From contig NZ_CP009220.1 in the NCBI RefSeq assembly GCF_001277995.1, positions 1,364,001-1,428,000 on the forward strand: 64,000 nucleotides of DNA, given 5' to 3'. Position numbers and translations under genes: made by a program. Under the pieces are notes generated by a model. That model searched no databases. It was not told the DNA's origin and saw only the letters and a program-made list of their open reading frames with translations. Of this stretch, positions 28,219-42,202 are shown in pieces (the first letter of the stretch is position 1; each line of letters opens with the position of its first letter). Source of the stretch: Corynebacterium deserti GIMN1.010. Its GTDB lineage: Bacteria > Actinomycetota > Actinomycetes > Mycobacteriales > Mycobacteriaceae.

Positions 28219-29193
28219 ATGGCTCAGCGAAAACTGGCCTCGATGATGGGCGCTGCACTTGCAGCATCCGCCCTGTTGGCAGGACTGGTCACTCCAGCTA
28301 GTGCACAAAGCAGCGGTAGCTCATCAACCGACATTACCCGTGCACTTACCTCAAGTGCAGGCGTTGCAGATAGCCACGCTCCTGAAGGTGGCGCAAAGGT
28401 TGTCGTCTTCGGCGATTCCCATACCTCTGGTACCAACGCTCCTTACCGTACCGACGAGCGCGGCTGCATCAAGGGCGCTGATAACTGGGCATCTCAGCTT
28501 CAGTGGCAGCTGGGTCTGGGTGCTGGCGACCTCATCGACGTCTCCTGCTCCGGCGCATCCATCAACTCTGATGGTTTCCACTTCTCTGATGAGGTCCGCC
28601 ATGCAGAGACCCGCGGTGCCATCGGCCCCAACACCACCGACATCTTTATCCAGCTGGGTAAGAATGATCAGTGGGGTGGCTCTCAGGTTAACCTCCTAGA
28701 ATCCGTGCAGACCTGCCTTTTTGATCTCGCTGCTGGTTGTGGCGATCGTGCTGTTGCCCAGGGCAAGATGCAGGATCCTAATGCTGTGACTGCGGAAAAT
28801 TATGCTTCCCGAATGGAGCCAGTGATCGACTACTTGAAGTACTACGCACCCAATGCAGAGATCACCTTGGTCGGATACCAGGAATACACCGCACGCAGCG
28901 GCAGCCAAGTTTGTGTTCGCCTCGGCGGCACGCCAATGGTGAAAAACGATGCCTCAGCTCTCGTGTCGTTCATGAACAAGCTTGATATGGCTATCGACGG
29001 TGCTGCGGACATCTTGGATGTCAGCCACGTTGATCTGCGTTCGGCAACTGAAGGCCACAGCAGCTGCTCCGCTGATCCATGGGTCAATGGGGTGTTCGAT
29101 GCTCGAGCAGAAATTGTCGGCGGACCTTGGCACCCATCCATTAAGGGTGACTCTGTGACCGCAGGTTTGCTGCGAGATCGAGTTGACGCCTAA
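28219..29193 (+). CDS. Secreted SGNH/GDSL-family esterase
   Basis: 324 residues with a Sec signal peptide (KLASMM then a hydrophobic core, probable cleavage after ASA at 29). The SGNH blocks are visible: GDSHTSG (catalytic Ser67), a Gly/Asn region with QLGKNDQWGG, and WHPSIKGD with the catalytic His-Asp pair near the end. Several cysteines (GCIKG, SCSG, TCLFDLAAGCGD, VCVRLGG, HSSCSADP) suggest disulphides outside the cell. AAAGGAG precedes ATG 28219. It probably removes or transfers an acyl group on an envelope glycan or lipid. Two nucleotides separate it from an acyltransferase-3 gene. Confidence 0.88.
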   Translation: MAQRKLASMMGAALAASALLAGLVTPASAQSSGSSSTDITRALTSSAGVADSHAPEGGAKVVVFGDSHTSGTNAPYRTDERGCIKGADNWASQLQWQLGLGAGDLIDVSCSGASINSDGFHFSDEVRHAETRGAIGPNTTDIFIQLGKNDQWGGSQVNLLESVQTCLFDLAAGCGDRAVAQGKMQDPNAVTAENYASRMEPVIDYLKYYAPNAEITLVGYQEYTARSGSQVCVRLGGTPMVKNDASALVSFMNKLDMAIDGAADILDVSHVDLRSATEGHSSCSADPWVNGVFDARAEIVGGPWHPSIKGDSVTAGLLRDRVDA

Positions 29194-29195
29194 AG

Positions 29196-30611
29196 ATGTC
29201 GTCGCAAAGCTTAAGCAGTAAGCGCCCGAATCTGCCGTCGCTCACTGGAGCGCGCTGGCTCGCGGCGCTTGCCGTGTATTTACTGCATGCCTTGGTATTT
29301 CTGGCGGTATACCCATTCCAGCAATCTGAGCTGTTTGCCACCATCCATAAATTTGTACCAATGCAGCTTGGCTCTGCCGGTGTGACGTTCTTTTTCATCC
29401 TGTCAGGCTTTTTGATTTACTGGTCAAACAGTCACCTGACAGGAATGAAGAATGTGCTGTATTACTGCAGGCGTCGCATCACCAAAATTTATCCGATGCA
29501 CCTCATCGCGCTGGCGATGTTTATCGTGGCCTCCGCTAAGTTCACCACAACGGGTATTGCCTGGGTGCTTGATTTCGCGCGCCTTGAGCTGTGGCTGCCT
29601 AATGCGCTGCTGATCCATACCTGGAGCCCAGACTGGGTGACCCTAGGCGGGTTGAACGTTCCATCTTGGTCATTGGGCGCAGAAATGCTGTTCTACCTGA
29701 CGTTTCCTCTGTTTATTCCGCTGGTGCGGAAGGTAAAAGGTGTGGGAAATTGGTGGGCGTTTGGCATCACCTTTGCCGTGAGCTTGTCCCTGATTACCTT
29801 CATTCACTTCTACGCTGACGGTCCAAAGGGCATTGAGAACTTCTTCGTGCCTCGCCTGTGGGACACCAGCGTCTCACCGGTAGCTGAAGTACACGCTGAT
29901 CCTGTGTGGTTTATGCAGGAAGAAATTCCTGTGCTGCAGTCCTATTGGCTGTCGTACTACTACCCATTGACGCGCCTTGTGGAGTTTTACCTCGGTGTCT
30001 TTGGTGCCAAGCTCGTTGCCGAGGGACTATTTAAAAACACCAACCTCACCATTCCCTTGGTGGCGCTTGGCGCATCGTATGTTGCCACCTGGTTTGTTCC
30101 ATTGGCATTCAAGATGTCTGTCATCATGTCCCTGCCAATGGCGTTTGTTGTGGCAACTCTAGCGGTACGCGATATTGCGGGTAAGAGCGGCGAGATCGCC
30201 TCTCCACGTTCGGTGTTGTTGGGCAATATTTCCTTTGCGTTTTATATGGTGCAGTTCCCAGTCATGGTGTTCGTGCAGCGCTACTTTATTGCCGGCAAAG
30301 AATATGGCTTCTGGGGTTGGGCGTATTGGGCGGTCGTGTGCTTTATCATTTCCGTCGCCGTGGCATGGGTGCTCTTTACCTTCGTTGACGATCCGCTCAT
30401 GAAGGCAACCGCCCGCAAGAAGGGAACCCGGCACAAACGGGAATCCAATATTTTGGTCCGGGACTTGAAGGTGCTGTTTAGTCCAAACCCGTCGAAAAAG
30501 TCTCCCGACACTTCCGGACCAGCTGGGACTCGCCGGGCAAAACCCAAGGAATCTTCCAAGAATCCCGCTAAGGTGTCAACCGGTTCCGAAAAGAACGATC
30601 CAAATGTTTAA
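29196..30611 (+). CDS. Acyltransferase-3 (OafA-like) integral membrane O-acyltransferase
   Basis: 471 residues, about ten membrane helices (1-400) and a basic, Pro/Lys-rich, disordered cytoplasmic tail (405-471). The AT3 catalytic motif R-x10-H is present as R20...H31 in TGARWLAALAVYLLH. FFILSGFLIYWSN, YPMHLIAL and SWSLGAEMLFYLTFPLF are typical AT3 elements. Such enzymes move acyl groups, often acetyl from acetyl-CoA, across the membrane to sugars; many are fused to an SGNH domain. Here the SGNH partner is a separate secreted protein encoded immediately upstream, suggesting a split two-component system. Target unknown. Confidence 0.88.
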   Translation: MSSQSLSSKRPNLPSLTGARWLAALAVYLLHALVFLAVYPFQQSELFATIHKFVPMQLGSAGVTFFFILSGFLIYWSNSHLTGMKNVLYYCRRRITKIYPMHLIALAMFIVASAKFTTTGIAWVLDFARLELWLPNALLIHTWSPDWVTLGGLNVPSWSLGAEMLFYLTFPLFIPLVRKVKGVGNWWAFGITFAVSLSLITFIHFYADGPKGIENFFVPRLWDTSVSPVAEVHADPVWFMQEEIPVLQSYWLSYYYPLTRLVEFYLGVFGAKLVAEGLFKNTNLTIPLVALGASYVATWFVPLAFKMSVIMSLPMAFVVATLAVRDIAGKSGEIASPRSVLLGNISFAFYMVQFPVMVFVQRYFIAGKEYGFWGWAYWAVVCFIISVAVAWVLFTFVDDPLMKATARKKGTRHKRESNILVRDLKVLFSPNPSKKSPDTSGPAGTRRAKPKESSKNPAKVSTGSEKNDPNV

Positions 30612-30624
30612 GAAAGGAATTGAT

Positions 30625-31038
30625 ATGTTTACTTATCGCAAATTGGCAGCTTCTGCCGCTGCACTCGCTTTGTCTGCATCCCTCGTCGCCTGTGGCGACT
30701 CTGAGGACTCCACCGAGGAAACCTCTACCTCCTCGACCACATCTACTTCCTCTACCACCACTAGCTCGTCATCGAGCTCCGCTACCTCTTCCTCAGTATC
30801 TGAAGAGCCAGCAGTCGAGGCGCCTGCAGAGCAGGCTCCAGCTGAAGCTCCAGTAGAGCAAGCACCGGTTGAACAAGCGCCAGTACAGCAAGCTCCCGTC
30901 GAGCAGGCACCAGCGCCAGCACCCGTTGAGCAGGCACCAGCGCCAGCACCCGTTGAGCAGGCGCCTGTTCAGGAAGCACCTGCCCAGGACGCTCCACCAC
31001 AGCTTCCAGGTGGTGGCGGAGGCCACGCAGGCTACTAA
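30625..31038 (+). CDS. Repeat-rich putative lipoprotein
   Basis: 137 residues. Signal peptide with lipobox LVAC (Cys23), then a Ser/Thr-only stretch (about 33-57) likely to be O-mannosylated or a flexible spacer, then Ala-Pro-Val-Glu-Gln repeats, ending GGGGGHAGY. ATG 30625 is chosen over 30604: AAAGGA lies just upstream, it avoids overlap with the acyltransferase, and the signal peptide then starts normally (MFTYRK). It looks like a wall-spanning tether or spacer without a folded domain. Third gene of the SGNH/acyltransferase operon; a strong terminator follows. Confidence 0.8.
   Translation: MFTYRKLAASAAALALSASLVACGDSEDSTEETSTSSTTSTSSTTTSSSSSSATSSSVSEEPAVEAPAEQAPAEAPVEQAPVEQAPVQQAPVEQAPAPAPVEQAPAPAPVEQAPVQEAPAQDAPPQLPGGGGGHAGY
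30901..30954. repeat. 27-bp perfect tandem repeat in the lipoprotein gene
   Basis: Two identical 27-bp units (30901-30927 and 30928-30954) each encode EQAPAPAPV. They are in frame, so copy number can change without disrupting the gene. Confidence 0.95.
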
Positions 31039-31055
31039 GCCTTAAGAACGTAGAA

Positions 31056-31093
31056 CCCACTCCCGAGGTGCAAACACAGGGGAGTGGGTTTTT
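31056..31093 (+). terminator. Intrinsic terminator before argC
   Basis: CCCACTCCC (31056-31064) pairs with GGGAGTGGG (31080-31088) and is followed by TTTTT. Ends the SGNH/acyltransferase/lipoprotein transcript and isolates the arg operon. Confidence 0.92.
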
Positions 31094-31121
31094 GCCTATC
31101 TTGGGTGAGATGTGGCGCTAG

Positions 31122-32264
<1,143 letters not shown>

Positions 32265-32320
32265 CTGAAAAGCTCATTTAAACCGAACACCTCAACTTCA
32301 CTTGATATAAGGAGCTCACG

Positions 32321-33487
32321 ATGGCCGATTACGGCGTCACCGCACCCCAGGGGTTTGTTGCATCAGCAACAACCGCGGGCATTAAAGTATCCGGCAACCC
32401 GGATATGGCACTGGTGGTCAACCAGGGCCCAGAATTCTCCGCGGCAGCGGTTTTCACCCGTAACCGAGTTTTCGCAGCACCAGTTAAAGTAAGCAGAGAA
32501 AACGTTGAGGATGGCCAGATCAAAGCTGTGCTCTTCAACGCCGGTAACGCTAACGCCTGCAACGGTGTTCAGGGTGAAAAGGATGCTCGTGAATCGGTCA
32601 CTCATGTGGCTAAAAACCTAGGCCTTCAAGATTCCGATATTGGAGTCTGCTCCACCGGTTTGATCGGTGAACTCTTGCCCATGGATAAGCTCAACGCGGG
32701 AATTGATCAGCTCACCGCAGACGGCGCGCTCGGCGATAACGGCACCGCAGCGGCGAAGGCCATCATGACTACTGACACGGTGGATAAAGAAACCGTCGTC
32801 TTCGCTGACGGCTGGACCGTTGGAGGCATGGGCAAGGGCGTGGGCATGATGGCTCCATCGCTTGCCACCATGCTCGTGTGTCTCACCACGGACGCCTCCA
32901 TCACCCCAGAAATGGCTCAAACGGCGCTGTCTAATGCCACAGCCGTTACCTTTGACACCCTCGATATCGATGGATCTACCTCAACCAATGACACGGTCTT
33001 TCTTTTGGCATCCGGTGCCAGCGGTATCACTCCATCCCAGGACGACCTGAACGACGCCGTCTACGCAGCATGTTCGGATCTGGCTGCAAAGCTTCAGGCT
33101 GATGCTGAAGGTGTAACCAAGCGCGTCTCTGTCACTGTTACTGGCACCGCCAACAATGAGCAGGCCATCAATGCGGCGCGCACCGTCGCCCGTGACAACT
33201 TGTTCAAGTGCGCAATGTTTGGATCGGATCCCAACTGGGGTCGCGTACTTGCCGCAGTTGGTATGGCTGACGCAGACATGGATCCAGAAAAGATCTCCGT
33301 CTTCTTCAATGATCAAGCAGTTTGCCTTGATTCCACCGGTGCCCCAGGTGCCCGCGAGGTTGATCTCTCCGGCGCGGATATCGCCGTGCGCATTGATCTA
33401 GGAACTGGGGGAGACGGCGAGGCTACCGTTCGCACCACGGACCTCAGCCACTCCTATGTGGAAATCAACTCCGCATACAGCACCTAA
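32321..33487 (+). CDS. argJ: Ornithine acetyltransferase (glutamate N-acetyltransferase)
   Basis: 388 residues; transfers acetyl from N-acetylornithine to glutamate, closing the acetyl cycle. The self-cleavage site is visible in [17 protein letters not shown], with the nucleophile Thr183 exposed by cutting after Ala182. AAGGAG precedes ATG 32321. The C. glutamicum enzyme has been reported as monofunctional, needing a separate acetylglutamate synthase; whether this copy also uses acetyl-CoA cannot be read from sequence. A 14-bp tandem repeat starts at its stop codon. Confidence 0.95.
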   Translation: MADYGVTAPQGFVASATTAGIKVSGNPDMALVVNQGPEFSAAAVFTRNRVFAAPVKVSRENVEDGQIKAVLFNAGNANACNGVQGEKDARESVTHVAKNLGLQDSDIGVCSTGLIGELLPMDKLNAGIDQLTADGALGDNGTAAAKAIMTTDTVDKETVVFADGWTVGGMGKGVGMMAPSLATMLVCLTTDASITPEMAQTALSNATAVTFDTLDIDGSTSTNDTVFLLASGASGITPSQDDLNDAVYAACSDLAAKLQADAEGVTKRVSVTVTGTANNEQAINAARTVARDNLFKCAMFGSDPNWGRVLAAVGMADADMDPEKISVFFNDQAVCLDSTGAPGAREVDLSGADIAVRIDLGTGGDGEATVRTTDLSHSYVEINSAYST

Positions 33488-33535
33488 AAATCTGCACCTA
33501 GAAAACAGCACCTAGAAAACAGCACGTTAAAAACG
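33480..33535. repeat. 14-bp tandem repeat over the argJ stop codon
   Basis: Unit GCACCTAGAAAACA is perfect at 33494-33507 and 33508-33521. A diverged copy at 33480-33493 contains the argJ stop TAA, and a partial one (GCACGTTAAAAAC) follows. It fills most of the 85-bp argJ-argB gap. Confidence 0.92.
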
Positions 33536-33572
33536 CTCCACAACAGATAAAACCAACAGATAAGACACTGAC

Positions 33573-34526
33573 ATGAATGACCTCATTAAAGACCTCGGCT
33601 CCGAGGCGCGCGCGAATGTTCTAGCCGAAGCTTTGCCGTGGCTACAGCACTTTCGCGATAAAATTGTCGTGGTCAAATACGGCGGTAACGCCATGGTGGA
33701 TGATCAACTCAAAGCAGCTTTTGCAGCCGACATGGTCTTCCTGCGCACCGTGGGGGCTAAGCCGGTGGTCGTTCACGGTGGCGGCCCACAGATCTCGGAC
33801 ATGCTTAAGCGCGTTGGACTTGAAGGCGAGTTTAAGGGTGGCTTTCGCGTGACCACTCCAGAAGTGATGGAGATCGTGCGCATGGTGCTGTTTGGCCAAG
33901 TTGGCCGCGACTTGGTTGGCTTGATTAACTCCCATGGCCCATACGCAGTTGGCACCTCCGGTGAGGACGCTGGCCTGTTCACGGCAGAAAAGCGCATGGT
34001 CAATATTGATGGAGTAGCCACCGATATCGGACTTGTGGGCGATATTGTCAACGTCGACGCCTCACCGCTGATGGATCTCATCGAAGCCGGTCGCATTCCC
34101 GTGGTCTCTACCATTGCGCCAGGCGAAGACGGCCAAATCTACAACATCAACGCCGATACCGCAGCAGGTGCACTAGCTGCAGCAATCGGTGCAGAGCGAC
34201 TTCTTGTTCTCACCAACGTTGAAGGCCTGTACACCGATTGGCCAGATAAGAATTCACTGGTGTCCAAGATTAAGGCCACCGAGCTCGAAGCAATTCTCCC
34301 AAGCCTTGATTCCGGCATGATCCCTAAGATGGACTCCTGCCTGAACGCGGTACGTGGGGGAGTCAGCGCGGCACACGTCATCGATGGACGCATCGCACAC
34401 TCCGTGTTGCTTGAGCTTCTCACCATGGGAGGCATCGGCACCATGGTGCTGCCCGACGTGTTTGACCGAGACAATTATCCCGAAGGCACAGTTTTCAGAA
34501 AAGACGATAAGGATGGGGAGAACTAA
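33573..34526 (+). CDS. argB: N-acetylglutamate kinase
   Basis: 317 residues, amino acid kinase fold; phosphorylates N-acetylglutamate with ATP, the main arginine-feedback point of the acetyl-cycle pathway. VVKYGGNAM (phosphate-binding loop), VVHGGGPQI and [21 protein letters not shown] are visible. The extended N-terminal helix ([21 protein letters not shown]) is the hallmark of the hexameric, arginine-inhibited form. No obvious ribosome site close to ATG 33573. Its stop is followed directly by the argD ATG. Confidence 0.95.
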   Translation: MNDLIKDLGSEARANVLAEALPWLQHFRDKIVVVKYGGNAMVDDQLKAAFAADMVFLRTVGAKPVVVHGGGPQISDMLKRVGLEGEFKGGFRVTTPEVMEIVRMVLFGQVGRDLVGLINSHGPYAVGTSGEDAGLFTAEKRMVNIDGVATDIGLVGDIVNVDASPLMDLIEAGRIPVVSTIAPGEDGQIYNINADTAAGALAAAIGAERLLVLTNVEGLYTDWPDKNSLVSKIKATELEAILPSLDSGMIPKMDSCLNAVRGGVSAAHVIDGRIAHSVLLELLTMGGIGTMVLPDVFDRDNYPEGTVFRKDDKDGEN

Positions 34527-35738
34527 ATGAACACCCTCGAAACGTGGCCAGAGGTCATCCTCAACAGTTACGGCACGCCCCCTATAGAGCTCGTCTCTGG
34601 CAAGGGCGCCACCGTGACCGATGAGCAGGGCAATGTCTACATCGATTTGCTCGCGGGCATCGCCGTTAACGCACTTGGCCACGCCCATCCGGCGATTATT
34701 GAGGCCGTTACTAGCCAGATTGGTCAGCTCGGCCACGTGTCCAACTTATTTGCATCACGGCCGGTCGTCGAAGTTGCGGCAGAGCTCATTCAGCGTTTTT
34801 CGCTTAACGACGCCGCCCTCGCCCAAGCCACCCGTGTTTTCTTCTGCAACTCAGGTGCAGAAGCAAACGAGGCTGCATTCAAGATTGCACGCTTGACTGG
34901 TCGTCGCCGGATCCTCGCTGCCGTCGATGGTTTCCACGGACGCACAATGGGATCACTCGCGTTGACCGGTCAGCCAGATAAGCGCGCTGCCTTCGAGCCT
35001 ATGCCCCAGGGCGTGGAGTTCTACCCGTACGGCGACATGGATTACCTGACCAAGCTGGTGGAAAGCAATGCTTCTGATGTGGCTGCCATCTTCCTTGAGC
35101 CCATCCAGGGTGAGACCGGTGTTATTCCGGCACCTGAAGGATTCCTTAAATCCGTTCGCGAACTGTGCGACAAACACGGCATCTTGATGGTGACCGATGA
35201 AGTTCAAACTGGCATTGGTCGTACTGGTGACTTCTTCGCCCATCAGTATGAGGGCATCATCCCAGATGTGGTGACCATGGCAAAGGGCCTGGGCGGTGGA
35301 CTTCCCATTGGTGCGACCCTTGCTACCGGTAAGGCTGCCGAGTTGATGACTCCGGGCAAGCATGGCACCACGTTCGGTGGCAGCCCGATCTCCTGTGCTG
35401 CGGCTAGGGCAGTGCTGTCCACCATTGACGAGGCCTTCTGTGCTGAGGTCAAGCGCAAGGGTGAGCTCTTCAAGGAGTTGCTTGGCGACGTGGACGGCGT
35501 TGTTGACGTGCGCGGACGTGGTCTCATGTTGGGTGTGGTGCTGAAGGAAAGCGTCGCAAAGCAGGCTGTTGCTCAAGGATTTAAAAACGGCGTTATTTTG
35601 AACGCTCCGGCGGACAACATCATTCGTTTGACCCCACCGCTGATTATTGAGGACGAAGAAATCGCCGACGCAGTCAAGGCTATCGCTAAGACAATCACCG
35701 AAACAGTCACCGAAACAGTCACCGAAACAACCGCTTAG
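34527..35738 (+). CDS. argD: Acetylornithine aminotransferase
   Basis: 403 residues, class III PLP aminotransferase converting N-acetylglutamate semialdehyde to N-acetylornithine. [26 protein letters not shown] (PLP Asp) and the Schiff-base lysine in [14 protein letters not shown] are visible. GGGGAG precedes ATG 34527, which directly follows argB. The C-terminus ends in a Thr-Glu-Thr-Val repeat that extends past the usual family end (see the repeat at 35691). Can also act as succinyldiaminopimelate aminotransferase in some bacteria. Confidence 0.95.
   Translation: MNTLETWPEVILNSYGTPPIELVSGKGATVTDEQGNVYIDLLAGIAVNALGHAHPAIIEAVTSQIGQLGHVSNLFASRPVVEVAAELIQRFSLNDAALAQATRVFFCNSGAEANEAAFKIARLTGRRRILAAVDGFHGRTMGSLALTGQPDKRAAFEPMPQGVEFYPYGDMDYLTKLVESNASDVAAIFLEPIQGETGVIPAPEGFLKSVRELCDKHGILMVTDEVQTGIGRTGDFFAHQYEGIIPDVVTMAKGLGGGLPIGATLATGKAAELMTPGKHGTTFGGSPISCAAARAVLSTIDEAFCAEVKRKGELFKELLGDVDGVVDVRGRGLMLGVVLKESVAKQAVAQGFKNGVILNAPADNIIRLTPPLIIEDEEIADAVKAIAKTITETVTETVTETTA
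35691..35726. repeat. 12-bp in-frame tandem repeat at the argD 3' end
   Basis: ACAATCACCGAA followed by two copies of ACAGTCACCGAA encode (T-I/V-T-E)x3 just before the stop codon. Adds a small acidic/Thr tail to ArgD. Confidence 0.92.
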
Positions 35739-35753
35739 AAGGATACGTACTAG

Positions 35754-36710
<957 letters not shown>

Positions 36711-36712
36711 AA

Positions 36713-37204
36713 ATGACGCCCGGAGAAGGACCCGTTACCCGCACAGCGCGCCAAGCGCTGATTGTCCAAATCCTCGATAAACAAAAAGTCACCAGCCAGG
36801 TGCAACTTTCTGAATTGCTTCTCGACGAAGGCATTGATATCACCCAGGCCACCTTGTCCAGGGACCTAGATGAACTCGGTGCGAGGAAAGTTCGCCCCGA
36901 CGGTGGACGGGCGTTCTACGCCATCGGGCCCGTGGACAGCACCGTGCGGGAAGATCTTCGGGGACCGTCCGAAAAACTACGCCGCATGCTCGATGAACTG
37001 CTGGTCTCTACGGATCATTCCGGAAACATCGCGATGCTGCGCACCCCTCCCGGAGCTGCCCAGTACCTGGCTAGTTTCATAGATAGGGTGGGCTTAAAAG
37101 AAGTCGTGGGCACCATCGCAGGCGATGACACCGTCTTCGTTCTCGCCCGTGATCCGCTCACGGGCAAAGATTTAGGCGAACTACTGGGCAGACGAACCAA
37201 CTAG
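36713..37204 (+). CDS. argR: Arginine repressor ArgR
   Basis: 163 residues. N-terminal winged helix ([28 protein letters not shown], with [18 protein letters not shown] as recognition region) and C-terminal trimerisation/arginine-binding domain ([32 protein letters not shown]). ATG 36713 lies 2 bp after argF; the frame extends to 36683 inside argF. Hexamers bound to arginine repress the arg genes, probably through the palindrome at 31188-31201. Confidence 0.95.
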   Translation: MTPGEGPVTRTARQALIVQILDKQKVTSQVQLSELLLDEGIDITQATLSRDLDELGARKVRPDGGRAFYAIGPVDSTVREDLRGPSEKLRRMLDELLVSTDHSGNIAMLRTPPGAAQYLASFIDRVGLKEVVGTIAGDDTVFVLARDPLTGKDLGELLGRRTN

Positions 37205-37366
37205 TTCCCAACCTAGTTCTCTACCTGTTACTGCAGGCAGGTAAGGTATAGCTCGAGTGTTGACTCGGGCTACACCACGCCATCCAACACATATTTTTTA
37301 TACGCCTCGCCGTGGTCAGGGACGCCCTGACCGGCCCGAGGTACAACAATTTAAGGAGCACACCTC

Positions 37367-40064
<2,698 letters not shown>

Positions 40065-40140
40065 GCGCTTTGGTGACTTGGTTTGTGCCTATCCCGTTCT
40101 AGGAGTTGCGTAGGCCACTTGTTATCGAATCGTGGATAGT

Positions 40141-40182
40141 TCCCCTGATCACTCTGGAAAGTCCCGAGGCAGGGGATTTTCT
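40141..40182 (+). terminator. Probable terminator after argH
   Basis: TCCCCTG (40141-40147) pairs with CAGGGGA (40170-40176), with TTTT following. The 22-nt loop is long, so strength is uncertain. Confidence 0.55.
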
Positions 40183-40245
40183 GTTGTCATAACTGGGCTT
40201 AAGTTCAGAGGGTCGTTGCAACGCCACGATGCGCCAGGCGAAGTC

Positions 40246-40572
40246 ATGAACTCATCCAAGTCTCTGGAAAACGCCCTCCGCTTAGTGTTGAACAACTGGC
40301 ATCACCTGGTGAACTACCCAGAACACCACGTCCCCGTACGATCCATGATTGGCTATTACATCCCAGGCCTTATCGACGCCTACCTTAAGATTCCCGGCCG
40401 CAACGACCCCCGTGCAGTCGAGGACCTCGTATCGGCATTTGGTTTGCTAGAGGATAAATCCATGAAGATTTTCAACGCCATTCAGCAAGAAGGCCGCAAC
40501 AACCTAGAAGATCATGGCCGTGAACTGCGCAGCAAGTTTGTTCACCTTCCCGATGACATCGAAGAAGACTAG
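40246..40572 (+). CDS. Hypothetical small helical protein
   Basis: About 108 residues, soluble, no signal peptide, rich in helix-forming residues (SLENALRLVLNNWHHLVNYPEHHVP ... GRELRSKFVHLPDDIEED). I do not recognise a domain. ATG 40246 is chosen, with AGGCGAAG upstream; the frame reaches a GTG at 40132 but would then overlap the argH terminator. It is 56 bp upstream of the Trm112-like gene and is probably a corynebacterial core gene, as it is uninterrupted and of normal composition. Alternative starts are possible. Confidence 0.6.
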   Translation: MNSSKSLENALRLVLNNWHHLVNYPEHHVPVRSMIGYYIPGLIDAYLKIPGRNDPRAVEDLVSAFGLLEDKSMKIFNAIQQEGRNNLEDHGRELRSKFVHLPDDIEED

Positions 40573-40615
40573 ATTGTTTTTGGTGCCTTAGTTCAGCATG
40601 TCAATTGGTGGCAAG

Positions 40616-40621
40616 TAGTAT
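40616..40621 (+). promoter_or_regulatory. -10 hexamer for a leaderless Trm112-like transcript
   Basis: TAGTAT ends 7 bp before the ATG at 40629, so transcription would begin at or beside the start codon. No ribosome site is present. Confidence 0.45.
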
Positions 40622-40628
40622 TAAGCGT

Positions 40629-40808
40629 ATGAGTCTTGATCCAAAGCTTCTAGAAGTCCTGGCCTGCCCCAAGGACAAGGGTCCTCTTCGATATCTGGAG
40701 AGCGAACAGCTCTTGGTCAATGAGCGACTCGGCTTGGCCTATCGCATTGACGACGGAATTCCGGTGCTGCTTATCGACGAAGCCACCGAGTGGACCCCCT
40801 CCAACTAG
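40629..40808 (+). CDS. Trm112-like (UPF0434) protein
   Basis: 59 residues. [46 protein letters not shown] is the whole Trm112-like fold. Only the first zinc-knuckle cysteine is present ([10 protein letters not shown]-x-D/C variant), so metal binding may be lost, as in many bacterial forms. Trm112 activates methyltransferases in eukaryotes and archaea; the bacterial role is not established. ATG 40629 is at the end of a -10 hexamer spacing, suggesting a leaderless mRNA. tyrS follows 31 bp downstream. Confidence 0.85.
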   Translation: MSLDPKLLEVLACPKDKGPLRYLESEQLLVNERLGLAYRIDDGIPVLLIDEATEWTPSN

Positions 40809-40839
40809 TAGCAAGAATCAAGGAAACCTTTTAATACCC

Positions 40840-42105
40840 ATGAACATCATCGACGAGCTCTCTTGGCGCGGACTGATCAACCAGTCCACCGACCTCGACG
40901 CACTGCGCGAAGAAACCCAAACCCCCATCACCCTGTACTGCGGATTCGACCCAACCGGCCCATCTTTGCACGCGGGACACCTCGTTCCTTTGCTCATGCT
41001 GCGTCGGTTCCAGCAAGCAGGCCACACCCCGATTGTCCTCGCAGGTGGCGCAACCGGCATGATCGGTGACCCTCGCGACGTCGGTGAGCGCACCATGAAC
41101 TCCGCAGACACCGTGTCTGATTGGGCGGAGCGTATCTCTGGCCAGCTCAGCCGCTTTGTTGATTTCGATGGCGAGCATGCAGCACGCCTCGTCAACAACG
41201 CCGAGTGGACCAACGACATGTCCGTGGTCACCTTCCTTCGCGATGTGGGAAAGCACTTCTCCCTGAACACCATGCTCGCTCGCGATACCGTGAAGCGTCG
41301 CCTCGAATCCGACGGAATCTCCTACACCGAGTTTTCCTACATGCTTCTTCAGGCCAATGACTACGTTGAGCTGAACAAGCGTTTTGGTTGCACCCTCCAG
41401 GTGGGTGGCGGCGACCAGTGGGGCAACATCGTTTCTGGTGTTGACCTCAACCGCCGTGTCAACGGATCTTCCGTACACGCCATCACCGTTCCTTTGGTCA
41501 CCGACTCTGAGGGCAAGAAGTTCGGAAAGTCTACAGGTGGCGGAAGCCTCTGGCTCGACCCAGAAATGACCAGCCCATACGCCTGGTACCAGTACTTTAT
41601 CAACGCTGCAGACGCCGACGTCATCCGTTACCTGCGTTGGTTCACCTTCCTTACCCAGGAAGAACTCGCAGAGTTGGAAGTTGAAGTTGCAGAGCGCCCA
41701 TTCAAGCGCGAAGCTCAGCGCCGCCTTGCCCGCGAGATGACCAACTTGGTTCACGGAACCGATGCCACCGAAGCAGTCGAGCTTGCCGCTCAAGCACTAT
41801 TCGGCCGTGCAGAACTCCGTGACCTCGACGAAAAAACCCTCGCCGCATCCGTTTCTGAAACCGCAGTTGCAGAAATCAAGGCAGGGGAGCCTCGTACCAT
41901 CATCGATCTGCTCGTGGCCAGTGGTCTTGCTGATTCCAAGGGTGCAGCAAAGCGTGCAGTTAAGGAAGGCGGTGCGTACGTAAATAACGAACGCATCGAA
42001 TCGGATGATTGGGAGCCTTCCTCTGAAGATCTTCTTCACCGTTCATGGCTTGTACTGCGCCGTGGCAAGAAGAACTTCGCGGGAGTTCAGATCCTCGGCT
42101 TGTAA
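40840..42105 (+). CDS. tyrS: Tyrosyl-tRNA synthetase
   Basis: 421 residues, class I enzyme. HIGH-type motif [11 protein letters not shown], tyrosine pocket [15 protein letters not shown]-type motif KKFGKSTGG, and a C-terminal S4 RNA-binding domain ([17 protein letters not shown]). ATG 40840 is selected: AAGGAAACC lies upstream, and the open frame further upstream overlaps the Trm112-like gene. Full length. A strong terminator follows. Confidence 0.95.
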   Translation: MNIIDELSWRGLINQSTDLDALREETQTPITLYCGFDPTGPSLHAGHLVPLLMLRRFQQAGHTPIVLAGGATGMIGDPRDVGERTMNSADTVSDWAERISGQLSRFVDFDGEHAARLVNNAEWTNDMSVVTFLRDVGKHFSLNTMLARDTVKRRLESDGISYTEFSYMLLQANDYVELNKRFGCTLQVGGGDQWGNIVSGVDLNRRVNGSSVHAITVPLVTDSEGKKFGKSTGGGSLWLDPEMTSPYAWYQYFINAADADVIRYLRWFTFLTQEELAELEVEVAERPFKREAQRRLAREMTNLVHGTDATEAVELAAQALFGRAELRDLDEKTLAASVSETAVAEIKAGEPRTIIDLLVASGLADSKGAAKRAVKEGGAYVNNERIESDDWEPSSEDLLHRSWLVLRRGKKNFAGVQILGL

Positions 42106-42151
42106 ACGCCGAACGAATCGCGGTTTTCGTTTGCCTGAATTCTGAAAAACC

Positions 42152-42197
42152 AAAAAGGAGGGGTGAGCACCAGAATTAGGTGCTCACCCCTCCTTTT
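42152..42197. terminator. Bidirectional terminator, tyrS / uspA2
   Basis: GGAGGGGTGAGCACC pairs perfectly with GGTGCTCACCCCTCC around AGAATTA, flanked by AAAAA and TTTT. Serves both converging transcripts. Confidence 0.95.
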
Positions 42198-42202
42198 AAC
42201 AA

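Noticed and set aside
40831-41793. 320-codon minus-strand frame opposite tyrS
   Set aside because: Antisense shadow of tyrS, with no motif or start signal.
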